Part shown: piece by piece, positions 8,326 through 16,326 of the stretch
Layout of the letters: each line of letters starts with the position of its first letter
Numbering within the stretch: position 1 is the stretch's first letter
Assembly: GCF_025354735.1 (NCBI RefSeq)
Contig: NZ_JANXMI010000289.1
Span: 1-33,010, forward strand
Direction: 5' to 3'
Length of the DNA stretch: 33,010 nt
Origin: Rugamonas sp.
GTDB taxonomy: Bacteria > Pseudomonadota > Gammaproteobacteria > Burkholderiales > Burkholderiaceae_D
Made by a program: the position numbers and the translations under genes
The notes under the pieces: model-generated
What the model was told of the DNA's origin: nothing
Databases searched by the model: none
The model's input: only the letters and a program-made list of their open reading frames with translations

Positions 8326-9840
8326 ATGTCTTCAGCCCAGTTTTCAGTTTTGTATTCAACTTTGTCACCGGTCTTGAAACGCCTGACGCTGGCCGCATCC
8401 GTGGCGCTGGCCGTCGCCGCTTGCGGCACCGTCGGCGCCGATTTTTCGGCGCCGAACAATGTCGCCGGCATCGATGGCGGCTACCGCCACCTGCCGGCGC
8501 AGCAGGGCGCCAGCGCGGCGCGCCTGCCGGCGCAATGGTGGAGCGTGTTCGGCGACGCCACGCTGAACCATCTGGAACAGACCGCGCTGAGCGACAACCC
8601 CGGCCTGAAAGCGGCCGGCCAGCGCCTGCTGCAAGCCCGGGCCCAGGCCGGCGTGACCCGTTCCGAGCAGGGCGTGCAGGTGGGCGTGAGCACGGCGGTG
8701 TCGAACTCGCGCAGCTCGGCCAATTCCTCGCAGGGCATCGCCTTCGGCCACCAGTCCATCAGCGGCAACAACTACGAAGTGGGCGCCTCGCTGTCGTATG
8801 AGGTCGATTTGTTCGGCCGTTTGCGGCGCATGGTCGAAGCGTCGGACGCCCAGGTGCTGGCGTCGGAGGCGGACCGCGACGGCGTGCTGTTGCTGCTGTC
8901 GTCGCAGGTGGCGACCACCTACTGGCAGCTGCGCGGCCTCGACGCCGAGATCGCGATCTTGAAGGGCGCGCTGGCGACCCGCCATGAAACGGAAGACCTG
9001 ATTACGGCGCGCTTCAACGCCGGCCTGTCCAATGAGCTCGACACCTCGCGCGCGCGCATCGAACGGGCCAACGCGCAAGCCGACCTGCATGAAGTGCAGC
9101 GCCAGCGCAACCAGCTCGAGCACAGCCTGGCGACGCTGGTCGGCGCCTCGCCGACCAGCATCACGCTGTCGGCGGCGGACGATGGCGCGCTGCCGCAGCC
9201 GCCGGTGATACCCGTCGGCCTGCCGGCCAGCCTGTTGGCGCAGCGTCCCGACCTAGCCGGCAGCGTCGCCAGTCTGCGCGCGGCCAACGCGCAAATCGGC
9301 GTGGCCGAAAGCGCGTTTTATCCCTCCGTCAGCCTGACCGGCGATTTCGGTTTCGCCTCCGAAAGCCTGCGCGACCTGGCCAAGGGCGGCTCGCGCCAGT
9401 TCAATATCGGACCGCTGGCCCTGTCGCTGCCGATCTTCGACGGTGGCCGCAACAAGGCCAATCTGGCGGTGGCGAAAGCGCGTTACGACGAAGCGGTCGA
9501 CAATCACGAAACCCGGCTGCTGACGGCGCTGCGCGAAGTGGAAGACGCGCTGTCGGACGTGCAGGAAAAGCAGGAGCAGGGCCAGGCTCAGGCGCAGGCC
9601 AAGGCGGCGGCGGCGCGTGCTTATCTGGTGGCGCGGGCGCGCTACGACCGCGGCGTGTCGAACTATCTGGACGTGACCGATGCCGAGCGCAGCGCGCTGA
9701 CGGCCGACCGCGCGGCGGTGCAGATCGACACCCAGCGGCTGCTGGCGGCGGTGTCGGTGGCGCGCGCGCTGGGCGCCGGCTGGCAGCCGTCGGCGCAGCT
9801 GGCGGCGGTGGCGCAGGTCAATGCCAAGCCGGTGAAGTAA
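8326..9840 (+). CDS. Outer-membrane efflux lipoprotein (NodT/OprM-type TolC family)
   Basis: This 504-residue protein has a lipoprotein signal with the lipobox VAAC (acylated cysteine C33). Two repeated TolC-family halves follow, with markers LPAQWWSVFGDATLNHLEQTA, SYEVDLFGRLRR, the AQRPDLAGSVASLRAANAQIG segment and YPSVSLTGDFGF. It would form the outer-membrane and periplasmic channel of the tripartite pump with the two preceding products. The start at 8326 is favoured by GAGG at 8316-8319 with six-base spacing. An out-of-frame ATG lies five bases earlier. The C-terminal segment YDRGVSNYLDVTDAERSAL is typical of NodT proteins. It is the last gene of the efflux operon, followed by 302 bp of non-coding repeats. 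Confidence 0.93.
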   Translation: MSSAQFSVLYSTLSPVLKRLTLAASVALAVAACGTVGADFSAPNNVAGIDGGYRHLPAQQGASAARLPAQWWSVFGDATLNHLEQTALSDNPGLKAAGQRLLQARAQAGVTRSEQGVQVGVSTAVSNSRSSANSSQGIAFGHQSISGNNYEVGASLSYEVDLFGRLRRMVEASDAQVLASEADRDGVLLLLSSQVATTYWQLRGLDAEIAILKGALATRHETEDLITARFNAGLSNELDTSRARIERANAQADLHEVQRQRNQLEHSLATLVGASPTSITLSAADDGALPQPPVIPVGLPASLLAQRPDLAGSVASLRAANAQIGVAESAFYPSVSLTGDFGFASESLRDLAKGGSRQFNIGPLALSLPIFDGGRNKANLAVAKARYDEAVDNHETRLLTALREVEDALSDVQEKQEQGQAQAQAKAAAARAYLVARARYDRGVSNYLDVTDAERSALTADRAAVQIDTQRLLAAVSVARALGAGWQPSAQLAAVAQVNAKPVK

Positions 9841-9880
9841 GCCGGTTTCAAGCGCTGCGCAGCCACTACCGTAAATCGGG

Positions 9881-9919
9881 GTCAAGACCGTGGGTCAAGA
9901 CCGTGGGTCAAGACCGTGG
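9881..9919 (+). repeat. 13-bp tandem repeat, three copies
   Basis: The unit GTCAAGACCGTGG occurs three times in perfect register at 9881-9893, 9894-9906 and 9907-9919. It then leads directly into the left arm of the inverted repeat at 9918-9966, as if the unit had amplified from the edge of that element. Confidence 0.85.
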
Positions 9920-9966
9920 GTCAGACCACAGTTTCGAATGAATTTCTCGAAACTGTGGTCTGACCC
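9918..9966. repeat. 20-bp perfect inverted repeat of the GGTCAGACC family
   Basis: Arms GGGTCAGACCACAGTTTCGA (9918-9937) and its exact complement (9947-9966) enclose a 9-nt loop. The ends match the GGGGTCAGACCCC repeats at 4214-4277. With the tandem array it fills most of the gene-free stretch 9841-10142. The remaining 9968-10142 is AT-richer and probably holds the promoter of the next gene; AAAGGAG before 10143 is its ribosome site. Confidence 0.8.
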
Positions 9967-10142
9967 CGAAGTCACGTGCGCCCCCAAGTCACATTCGCCC
10001 CCACGCTACTTGCTTGCAAGTCAGCTTTCCAACTCCTCAATCATTCCTGTTTTCCTACGTAATAATATACCGTTGTCGTTCCTGCCTTAACGCAACTAAG
10101 TTTCTCGTCTGCATGCTAGAGTCGTCACAAAGGAGTCTAGCC

Positions 10143-10832
10143 ATGCATATCTCAACTTTTCCCCTGTTGCTCACCTTGCTGTCCGGCGCCGCCTCGGCTG
10201 CGCAGCTGACCGAGATGGAGACGCGCTGGCTGACCGCCGGCGCGCCCGTGCTGGCCTATGCCAAAGAATTAAAACTGCCGATCGACATCATCGTCCAACC
10301 TGAGGCGCATCCGAACGACGTGCCGATGGCGATGGGCTTCGACCACGGCCGCTGCAAGCTGGTGCTGTCGATGCGCGGCAATCCGCATGCCGAAGACATC
10401 TTGCAGCCGCTGTCGGCCGGGCAGCGCACGCTGATGATAGAAGCGATGACGGCGCACGAGGTCGGCCATTGCTGGCGTTACGCGCAGGGCGCGTGGCACG
10501 AGCTGCCGACAGGTTTCGTCGAAGCCGGCACCCAGCAGGCCGACGATCCGGCGCTGTTGCAGATGGCGCAGTCGCTGCGCGAAACGCGGCGCGAGGAGGC
10601 TTATTCCGATCTCGTCGCGCTGGCCTGGACCGAGCGCCGCCACCCGGACCAGTATGCCCAAGTGTATGGCTGGCTCAAGCAGGTGCGCCACGACCAGCCG
10701 GTCGCCGGCGGCTCGCACGACACCCAGGCGTGGCTGCAATTGGCGCGCGACGGCGCCGTCTTCGGCGCGGCCGGCACGCCGTTCGAGCAGGCCAGCGCGC
10801 TGTGGGGCGAGGGTTTGCTGAAGGACGATTGA
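10143..10832 (+). CDS. Secreted protein with HEVGH zinc-protease motif
   Basis: This 229-residue protein has a signal peptide (about 1-19, cleavage near SAA-Q). Its central motif AHEVGHCW contains HExxH at residues 105-109, and EEAYSDLVALA (E152, D156) lies about 45 residues later. That spacing is like gluzincin proteases, where HExxH plus a downstream glutamate bind zinc. It has not been assigned to a named family here. It would act in the periplasm or outside the cell. The start at 10143 is chosen because AAAGGAG precedes it and the signal peptide follows at once; the longer frame from 10014 has no signal. It stands alone between the repeat region and the BON-domain gene. Confidence 0.75.
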   Translation: MHISTFPLLLTLLSGAASAAQLTEMETRWLTAGAPVLAYAKELKLPIDIIVQPEAHPNDVPMAMGFDHGRCKLVLSMRGNPHAEDILQPLSAGQRTLMIEAMTAHEVGHCWRYAQGAWHELPTGFVEAGTQQADDPALLQMAQSLRETRREEAYSDLVALAWTERRHPDQYAQVYGWLKQVRHDQPVAGGSHDTQAWLQLARDGAVFGAAGTPFEQASALWGEGLLKDD

Positions 10833-10937
10833 CGGCGTCGCGGCATCGACTATCCTCGTTTTGTGTTCGTTCCCGCACAGAGCCGTCGTGGGCGCTGGCG
10901 TTTAATCGCGGTGTCCACCCACCACCGAGGAGCGATC

Positions 10938-11636
10938 ATGAACCGATTAATGATGCTGGCCCTGGCCACCGCCATGAGCGGCGCCGCCTACGCCGCGCCG
11001 ACGGACTCGGCGGCCTACAAAGCCGCCACCGCCAAGGCCGACAGCGACTATCAGGCCGCCAGCGCCCAGTGCGACGGCCAGAGCGGCAACGCCCAGACCA
11101 TCTGCATGCAGGAAGCCAAGGCGGCCCGCGCGCGCAGCAACGCCGACGCCGTCGCCCAATACAAGAACACCAAAAAGGCCACGGAAAAAGCCCAGATCGC
11201 CGTGGCCGACGCCGACTACAACCTGGCCAGGGCCAAATGTGCCGACCAGGCGGGCGGCGCCAAGGATAGCTGCATCAACGACGCCAAAGCCGCGAAAAAC
11301 GCCGCCGTCACCGAGGCTAAGAGCGACTATCGCACCGCCGAGAACAACACCGATTGCAGCGCCCTGAGCGGCGCCGACAAGGCCAGCTGCATGACCCATA
11401 CCAAGTCCGCCGCCGCCGGCGCGGTGGTGGCCGATTCCGTCATCACCACCAAGGTCAAGGCCGATCTGCTCAAGGAACCGGACTTGAAATCGCTCGACGT
11501 GCACGTCGACACCGCCAACGGCGTCGTCACGCTGAGCGGCTTCGTCGCCAGCCAGGCCGAGGCCGACCGCGCCGCGCAACTGGCGCGCGGCGTCAAGGGC
11601 GTGTCCGATGTGCAAAACACGCTGCAAGTGAAATAA
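10938..11636 (+). CDS. Periplasmic BON-domain protein with three cysteine-pair repeats
   Basis: This 232-residue protein has a signal peptide (about 1-20, ending AAYAA). An Ala/Lys-rich region then carries three similar units (about residues 34-63, 90-119 and 127-158). Each has an aromatic DY motif and a C-x10-C pair: C45/C56, C101/C112 and C140/C151. A C-terminal BON domain (about 163-232; VKADLLKEPDLKSLDVHVD, NGVVTLSGFV, VSDVQNTLQV) resembles OsmY, a stress-induced periplasmic protein. BON domains are thought to contact membranes. The start at 10938 follows GAGGAG. A rho-independent terminator lies 45 nt after the stop, so the gene is probably monocistronic. The repeats may form disulfide-linked helical hairpins; that is inference. 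Confidence 0.82.
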   Translation: MNRLMMLALATAMSGAAYAAPTDSAAYKAATAKADSDYQAASAQCDGQSGNAQTICMQEAKAARARSNADAVAQYKNTKKATEKAQIAVADADYNLARAKCADQAGGAKDSCINDAKAAKNAAVTEAKSDYRTAENNTDCSALSGADKASCMTHTKSAAAGAVVADSVITTKVKADLLKEPDLKSLDVHVDTANGVVTLSGFVASQAEADRAAQLARGVKGVSDVQNTLQVK

Positions 11637-11681
11637 GGACAAGAACGCCGGCGCCCGTCGCGCCGCGATCGATGCATGACT

Positions 11682-11704
11682 GGCCGCCTTGCGCGGCCTT
11701 TTTT
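11682..11704 (+). terminator. Rho-independent terminator
   Basis: Stem GGCCGC (11682-11687), loop CTTGC and stem GCGGCC (11693-11698) are followed by six T residues. It ends the BON-domain gene transcript. Confidence 0.85.
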
Positions 11705-11746
11705 ATGGCCGGATCGCGGCATCGGAGCTGGAAAATTCCGGTTGTA

Positions 11747-11773
11747 TTTATGATGATCGTCATTTATCATAAA
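11747..11773. promoter_or_regulatory. Dyad upstream of the MFS transporter gene
   Basis: Arms TTTATGAT (11747-11754) and ATCATAAA (11766-11773) flank an 11-bp centre, and a smaller dyad ATGA-TCG-TCAT is nested inside. It lies about 70 bp before the preferred start of the MFS gene. It could be an operator; the regulator is unknown. Confidence 0.45.
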
Positions 11774-11842
11774 GTCCATCCCGTTTTGTGATGGACTGCG
11801 CGTATGCAGCCGGCGGCGATATCGACCCTGAAAGAGACAAGC

Positions 11843-13150
11843 ATGTTTTCTCAACCCGTATCCGATTGGCTGCACCGGCGCAACATCCACTACGCGTGGG
11901 TGATCGTCGCGATTACTTTCCTGACGGCGCTGACCTCGTCCGCCGCGCTGGGCTTGCCGGGCGCGATGATGCAGCCGCTGAGCAAGGAGTTCGGCTGGGA
12001 CACCGAGCAGATTTCCTCGGCGCTGGCGGTGCGCTTCGTGCTGTTCGGTCTGATGGGCCCGTTTTCCGCCATCTTGATGGAGCGTTTCGGCCTGCGCAAC
12101 GTCGTCGTCACGGCGCTGGCGCTGGTGGCCGGCGGCATGGCGCTGGCCACGCGGATGACGCAGTTCTGGCAGCTGGTGGCGCTGTGGGGCGTGATGCTGG
12201 GCATCGGCTCCGGTTCGACGGCGCTGGTGCTCAACGCCGTCGTCTCGAGCCGCTGGTTCGAGACCCACCGCGGCCTGGTGGTCGGCCTGCTGACGGCCAG
12301 CTCGGCCACCGGCCAGCTGATCTTCCTGCCCGTCAGCGCCTGGCTGATCGAGCACTTCGGCTGGCGCATGGCGGTGCTGCCGGTGTTCGCCGGCTGCGCG
12401 CTGGCGGCCGTGCTGGTGCTGCTGTTCATGCGCAACCGGCCGAGCGACGTCGGCACCCACCCCTTCGGCGCCGACCGCACGCAAGTCATCGTCGTCGCGC
12501 CGCCCGTCCACATCACCTTCGCCACCCCGTTCCAGGTGCTGCGCGGCGTGTCGGGCAGCCGCGTGTTCTGGATTTTGTTCGGCACCTTCTTCATCTGCGG
12601 CCTGAGCACCAACGGCCTGATCCAGACCCACTTCATCTCGCTGTGCGGCGACGCCGGCCTGTCGGCGGTGCCGGCCGCCTCGGTGCTGGCCATGATGGGC
12701 GCCTTCGACCTGGTCGGCACCATCATGTCGGGCTGGCTGTCGGACCGCTACGACAACCGCAAGCTGCTGTTCTGGTACTACGGCTTGCGCGGCCTGTCGC
12801 TGCTGTGGCTGCCGTATTCGGAATTCACGCTGTACGGCCTGTCGCTGTTCGCCATGTTCTACGGCCTGGACTGGATCGCCACGGTGCCGCCGACGGTGTG
12901 GCTGGTGGCGTCGACCTTCGGCAAGGAGCGCGCCGGCATGGTGTTCGGCTGGATCTTCGCCGGCCACCAGCTGGGCGCGGCCACGGCGGCCTTCGGCGCC
13001 GGCCGCGTGCGCACCCTGATGATGACCTATAACCCGGCGCTGTTCGCGGCCGGCGCGGCCTGCCTGGTGGCGGCCGCCATCGTCATGCTGATACGGCGGC
13101 CGGCGGCGGCCACGGTGCCGGCAGCGGCGGCGAAGACGGCATCGGCCTGA
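11843..13150 (+). CDS. MFS transporter, 12 transmembrane helices
   Basis: This 435-residue membrane protein is of major facilitator type. Motifs include FGLRNVVVTALAL after the second helix, a glycine-rich fourth/fifth-helix region (GVMLGIGSGSTALVLNAVV), SSRWFETHRGLVVGLLTAS, and a second-half motif GTIMSGWLSDRYDNRKLLF matching the A-like loop. These resemble oxalate/formate-antiporter-like and monocarboxylate-type MFS proteins, but the substrate cannot be deduced. The start is placed at 11843, close to AAAGAGAC; an in-frame ATG at 11804 would add 13 residues. The C-terminus is Ala-rich. It is not clearly linked to the sulfur operon, since a LysR gene and two intergenic elements separate them. 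Confidence 0.85.
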   Translation: MFSQPVSDWLHRRNIHYAWVIVAITFLTALTSSAALGLPGAMMQPLSKEFGWDTEQISSALAVRFVLFGLMGPFSAILMERFGLRNVVVTALALVAGGMALATRMTQFWQLVALWGVMLGIGSGSTALVLNAVVSSRWFETHRGLVVGLLTASSATGQLIFLPVSAWLIEHFGWRMAVLPVFAGCALAAVLVLLFMRNRPSDVGTHPFGADRTQVIVVAPPVHITFATPFQVLRGVSGSRVFWILFGTFFICGLSTNGLIQTHFISLCGDAGLSAVPAASVLAMMGAFDLVGTIMSGWLSDRYDNRKLLFWYYGLRGLSLLWLPYSEFTLYGLSLFAMFYGLDWIATVPPTVWLVASTFGKERAGMVFGWIFAGHQLGAATAAFGAGRVRTLMMTYNPALFAAGAACLVAAAIVMLIRRPAAATVPAAAAKTASA

Positions 13151-13166
13151 CGGTGGAATCGACTTT

Positions 13167-13193
13167 GGTATAAATCGTTTATATGATTTATGC
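13167..13193 (+). repeat. 17-bp palindrome, copy 2 of 3, with shared extension
   Basis: GTATAAATCGTTTATAT at 13168-13184 starts 18 bases after the MFS stop codon. The 27 bases 13167-13193 match 30926-30952 with one difference. The extension ATTTATGC adds a further inverted half-site to GGTATAAAT. Confidence 0.75.
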
Positions 13194-13201
13194 CGTAACG
13201 C

Positions 13202-13228
13202 CGGCGGCCCGCGGCAGCGCGGCCGCCG
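13202..13228. terminator. GC hairpin after the MFS gene, no U-tract
   Basis: Arms CGGCGGCC (13202-13209) and GGCCGCCG (13221-13228) flank a loop that can pair further (CGC with GCG). It may end the MFS transcript, though it lacks a T run. Confidence 0.45.
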
Positions 13229-13265
13229 TCAATTACATCTTCGGGGCCGGACGATCAGGCCGCCC

Positions 13266-13331
13266 GGGTCGCGCTTGGGTCGTACTTGGGCCGATCTTGG
13301 GTCGCGCCTGGGTCGCGCCTGAGTCGAATAA
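13266..13331 (+). repeat. 11-bp tandem array upstream of lysR
   Basis: Six consecutive 11-bp units start at 13266, 13277, 13288, 13299, 13310 and 13321. The consensus is GGGTCGCGCYT: units 4 and 5 are identical, units 2 and 3 vary in the middle, and unit 6 is degenerate (GAGTCGAATAA). The period is about one DNA helical turn. The array ends 41 bp before the LysR start codon. Confidence 0.8.
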
Positions 13332-13372
13332 GCGCTAAGATGGCGGCTGTTTGCATCGGCCCTTGAACCAGT

Positions 13373-14284
13373 ATGAAAATAGATGACATCAGCGCCTTCG
13401 TCGCCGTCGTGCGCGAGCAGTCGGTCAGCGCGGCGGCGCAAGCACTGGGCATGACGCAGTCGGCCATCACGCGCCGCCTGCAAAACTTCGAGCAGGACCT
13501 GGGCGTGGCGCTGCTGGACCGCAGCGTCAAGCCGCCGCGTCCGAACCCCATGGGGCGCCAGGTCTATGCGCAATGCGGCAAGGTGCTGCTGGAAGTGGAG
13601 CGCCTGCGCGATCTGGCGCTGGCGGGGCAGGCCCCGACCGGCACCTTCCGCGTCGGCGTGATCCAGACCATCGGCGACGTCGTGCTGCTCGACACCCTGC
13701 AGCAACTGAACGCGGCCTTCGACGGCTTGCACACCGAGGTCGCCACCGGCTGGGGCGCACAACTGGTCGAGCGCGTCGCCGCCGGCCAGAGCGACGCCGC
13801 CATCGCGCTGTTCCCGTCCACCAAAGTGCTGCCGGACGGGCTGAGCGGGCGCACCCTCGGCAGCATGGAACTGGTGGTGGTCGCGGCCAGCGGCGCCATG
13901 CCCAAGCGCAGCTACCGGCTGCGCGACATCGACGATATCGGCTGGGTGCTCAATCCCGACGGCTGCGGCTTCCGCGCCGGCCTGGCCCGCGCGCTGGCGC
14001 AGCAGGGCCTGAACTTCAAGATCAATCTCGAGACCTTCGGCACCGACCTGCAACTGGGGCTGGTGGCGAACGGCGTCGGACTGGGCCTGGTGCCGCGCCC
14101 CATCCTGGAGCGCAGCGCGCTGCGGGCCCGGCTCGATATCGTGGCCGTGGCCGACTTCAAGCCGGTGCTCGACATCTGGCTGGTGCAGCAGCAGCCGGCC
14201 GGCCCGCTGCAAGCCGCGATCGACTTCTTCGCCGACGCCGTGACGCGCGCCTTTGCGCCGCGCCGCGCCAGAAAAGCGCGCTGA
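13373..14284 (+). CDS. LysR-family transcriptional regulator
   Basis: This 303-residue protein has an N-terminal winged HTH (residues 1-60; ISAFVAVVREQSVSAAAQAL, MTQSAITRRLQNFEQDLG). A periplasmic-binding-protein-like effector domain follows (about 92-295; GTFRVGVIQTIGDVVLLDTL onward). LysR proteins usually activate a nearby gene when bound by a metabolite. It lies 226 bp upstream of the organosulfur operon on the same strand and could control it, but LysR targets are often divergent, so this is uncertain. It is shorter than CysB/Cbl and I see no feature that identifies it as either. No strong ribosome site precedes ATG 13373. The 11-bp array in front of it is a candidate autoregulatory site. 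Confidence 0.88.
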   Translation: MKIDDISAFVAVVREQSVSAAAQALGMTQSAITRRLQNFEQDLGVALLDRSVKPPRPNPMGRQVYAQCGKVLLEVERLRDLALAGQAPTGTFRVGVIQTIGDVVLLDTLQQLNAAFDGLHTEVATGWGAQLVERVAAGQSDAAIALFPSTKVLPDGLSGRTLGSMELVVVAASGAMPKRSYRLRDIDDIGWVLNPDGCGFRAGLARALAQQGLNFKINLETFGTDLQLGLVANGVGLGLVPRPILERSALRARLDIVAVADFKPVLDIWLVQQQPAGPLQAAIDFFADAVTRAFAPRRARKAR

Positions 14285-14424
14285 ACGCGCATATCGATAT
14301 ACCTTTTTGCGGCTTCGCTGCGACCCCGTTCTTCACTAGAATGGACGGGGCGGGCCGCTCTGCGCACCCGCCGCAGTAAGTTTCGATGATTTGTGATTAT
14401 TCTTAAAAATCATATATCGAAAGA

Positions 14425-14465
14425 CGAAACAATTAGTTTTCGCATAATTATTCTCTCCCTATACT
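14425..14465 (+). promoter_or_regulatory. Candidate promoter and dyad of the organosulfur operon
   Basis: TATACT at 14460-14465 is a good -10 box with no matching -35. In the -35 area lies the dyad CGAAA-N8-TTTCG at 14425-14442, in locally AT-rich DNA (14390-14470). A poor -35 with an upstream dyad suits an activator-dependent promoter, as is common for sulfur-starvation genes under LysR control. The start codon is 45 bp downstream. Confidence 0.5.
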
Positions 14466-14510
14466 TGATTTCAACGGCTCATCCGAGCCACGAGATAGGG
14501 ATGCATCACC

Positions 14511-15341
14511 ATGTCAGCCTTCACCTCCGCCACCGTCGCCACCGATGCGCCGCGCGCCGCGCCCTCCGCGCTGGCCGCCCTGCTGCTGTCCGCGCTCAAG
14601 CGCGCCGCCACGCCGCTGCTGTTGCTGGCGGCCTGGGAAATCGCCTCCCGCAGCGGCCTGCTACCCGAACGCATCCTCGCCGCGCCGTCGCAGATCGCCG
14701 CCGCCCTGGCCGACCTGGTGGTCTCCGGCGAGATGGGGCGCAACGTGCTGGTGTCGCTGGGCCGCGTCGCCACCGGGCTGGCCGTGTCGCTGTCGCTCGG
14801 TACCGCGCTGGCGCTGGTGGCCGGGCTGTCGCGCCGGGGCGAGGCCGCCGTCGACTCCACCATGCAGATGGCGCGCACCTTGCCCTTTCTCGGCCTGGTG
14901 CCCTTGTTCATCCTGTGGTTCGGCATCGGCGAACTGACCAAGATCGCGCTGATCGCCTTCGCCACCACCTTCCCGATGTACCTGACTTTGTACAGCGGCA
15001 TACGCGGCATCGACGCCAAGCTGGTGGAAGCGGCGCGGCTGTTCGGCCTCAGTTATCCGCAGCTGATCGTGCACGTGATCTTGCCGGGCGCCTTGCCGTC
15101 GTTCCTGATCGGATTGCGCTACTCGCTCGGCGTCGGCTGGCTGTCGCTGGTGGCGGTGGAGCAGATCAACGCCAGCGCCGGCTTGGGCTACCTGATTAAC
15201 AACGCCCGCGACTTCATGCGCACCGACGTCATCGTGGTCTGCCTGCTGGTCTACAGCCTGCTCGGCCTGGCCACCGACCTGCTGGTGCGCCTGATCGAAC
15301 ACTACGCGCTGGCCTGGCGTCCTACCTTCATCAAGGACTGA
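14511..15341 (+). CDS. ABC transporter permease, SsuC/TauC type
   Basis: This 276-residue inner-membrane protein has about six transmembrane helices. The EAA loop, which docks the ATPase, is at about residues 172-195 (VEAARLFGLSYPQL, then LPGALP). The motif PFLGLVPLFILWFGIGELTK is typical of aliphatic sulfonate, taurine and nitrate permeases. As the first gene of a long operon with an SsuB-like ATPase and two binding proteins, it likely imports an organosulfur anion. The ribosome site is weak (TAGGG about 12 bases upstream). An ATG ten bases earlier is out of frame. The stop codon is two bases before the ATPase start, suggesting tight coupling. Confidence 0.9.
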   Translation: MSAFTSATVATDAPRAAPSALAALLLSALKRAATPLLLLAAWEIASRSGLLPERILAAPSQIAAALADLVVSGEMGRNVLVSLGRVATGLAVSLSLGTALALVAGLSRRGEAAVDSTMQMARTLPFLGLVPLFILWFGIGELTKIALIAFATTFPMYLTLYSGIRGIDAKLVEAARLFGLSYPQLIVHVILPGALPSFLIGLRYSLGVGWLSLVAVEQINASAGLGYLINNARDFMRTDVIVVCLLVYSLLGLATDLLVRLIEHYALAWRPTFIKD

Positions 15342-15343
15342 AC

Positions 15344-16324
15344 ATGCAAACCATGGAATTCGATCTGGCCGGTGCGCCGGCGCGCAGCGCCAAGGTGGCC
15401 AACGCCACTGGCGCAGCCAACGCCACCAATGTCACCAATGTCACCAACTCCGCCAACGCAGCCGCCATCAAGCGCGCCGCCTGGCCGCTGCCGCCGGCTG
15501 ATGCCGCGTCGTCGCCGGCCGCCGTGCAGGCGCGCCGACTGAGCAAGCGTTTCGGCGCCAACCTGATACTGGATCAGCTCAATATCGATATCGGCGCCGG
15601 CGAATTCGTCGCCTTGCTGGGCCGCAGCGGTTCCGGCAAGACCACGCTGCTGCGGGCGCTGGCGGGACTGGACCGCATCACCTCCGGCACGCTGGATGTG
15701 CCGCAGGCGCGCGCCGCCGTGTTCCAGGAGCCGCGCCTGATGCCGTGGAAGCGCGCGTGGCGCAACGTCACGCTGGGCATGAAGCTGGAGCGGACGCGCG
15801 AACGCGCCCTCCAGGCGCTGGAAGAAGTGGGACTGGCCCATCGCGAAAACGCGTGGCCTGCCACGCTGTCCGGTGGCGAGGCGCAGCGCGTGGCGCTGGC
15901 CCGCGCGCTGCTGCGCGAACCGCAGCTGCTGCTGCTCGACGAACCGTTCGCCGCGCTCGACGCGCTGACCCGCATCCGCATGCACCAGCTGATCCTGACG
16001 TTATGGCGCCGGCACCGGCCCGCCGTGCTGCTGGTGACGCACGACGTCGACGAGGCGGTGCTGCTGGCCGACCGCGTGCTGGTGCTGGAGCAGGGCCGCA
16101 TCGTGGCCGACATCACGATCGCCCAGCCGCGACCGCGCAGCGCCGAGCGGGGCGAATTCCAGCGCGTGCGCTCGCAGCTGTTGCAACTGCTGGGCGTTGA
16201 CCTCGAGCCGGCCGCCGCCGATGGCGCCGCCGGCAATGGTGACGACCACGCCGATGATGCCGACCATGCCCGCGCCGACGCGCCCTTCGCGCCTTCCTTC
16301 AACTTGAGCATCGCCCGGAGCTGA
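15344..16324 (+). CDS. ABC transporter ATP-binding protein, SsuB/TauB type
   Basis: This 326-residue ATPase has Walker A GRSGSGKT (93-100), a Q-loop near Q128, signature LSGGEAQR (175-182), Walker B LLLLDEP (195-201) and switch His H233 in VTHDVDEAV. These match nitrate/sulfonate/taurine importers, and the enzyme would power the permease encoded just upstream. It is longer than a typical SsuB (about 255). The N-terminus carries about 60 extra residues, including a low-complexity stretch rich in Ala, Asn, Thr and Val (about 20-41). The C-terminus has an acidic Asp/His-rich tail. Both look like disordered additions. The next gene starts two bases after the stop. Confidence 0.92.
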   Translation: MQTMEFDLAGAPARSAKVANATGAANATNVTNVTNSANAAAIKRAAWPLPPADAASSPAAVQARRLSKRFGANLILDQLNIDIGAGEFVALLGRSGSGKTTLLRALAGLDRITSGTLDVPQARAAVFQEPRLMPWKRAWRNVTLGMKLERTRERALQALEEVGLAHRENAWPATLSGGEAQRVALARALLREPQLLLLDEPFAALDALTRIRMHQLILTLWRRHRPAVLLVTHDVDEAVLLADRVLVLEQGRIVADITIAQPRPRSAERGEFQRVRSQLLQLLGVDLEPAAADGAAGNGDDHADDADHARADAPFAPSFNLSIARS

Positions 16325-16326
16325 CC

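Noticed and set aside
9881..9919. CRISPR-like array
   Set aside because: The 13-bp units are directly contiguous without spacers, so this is a simple tandem repeat.
13266..13331. Replication iterons
   Set aside because: There is no replication initiator gene, no DnaA boxes and no AT-rich melting region beside the array.
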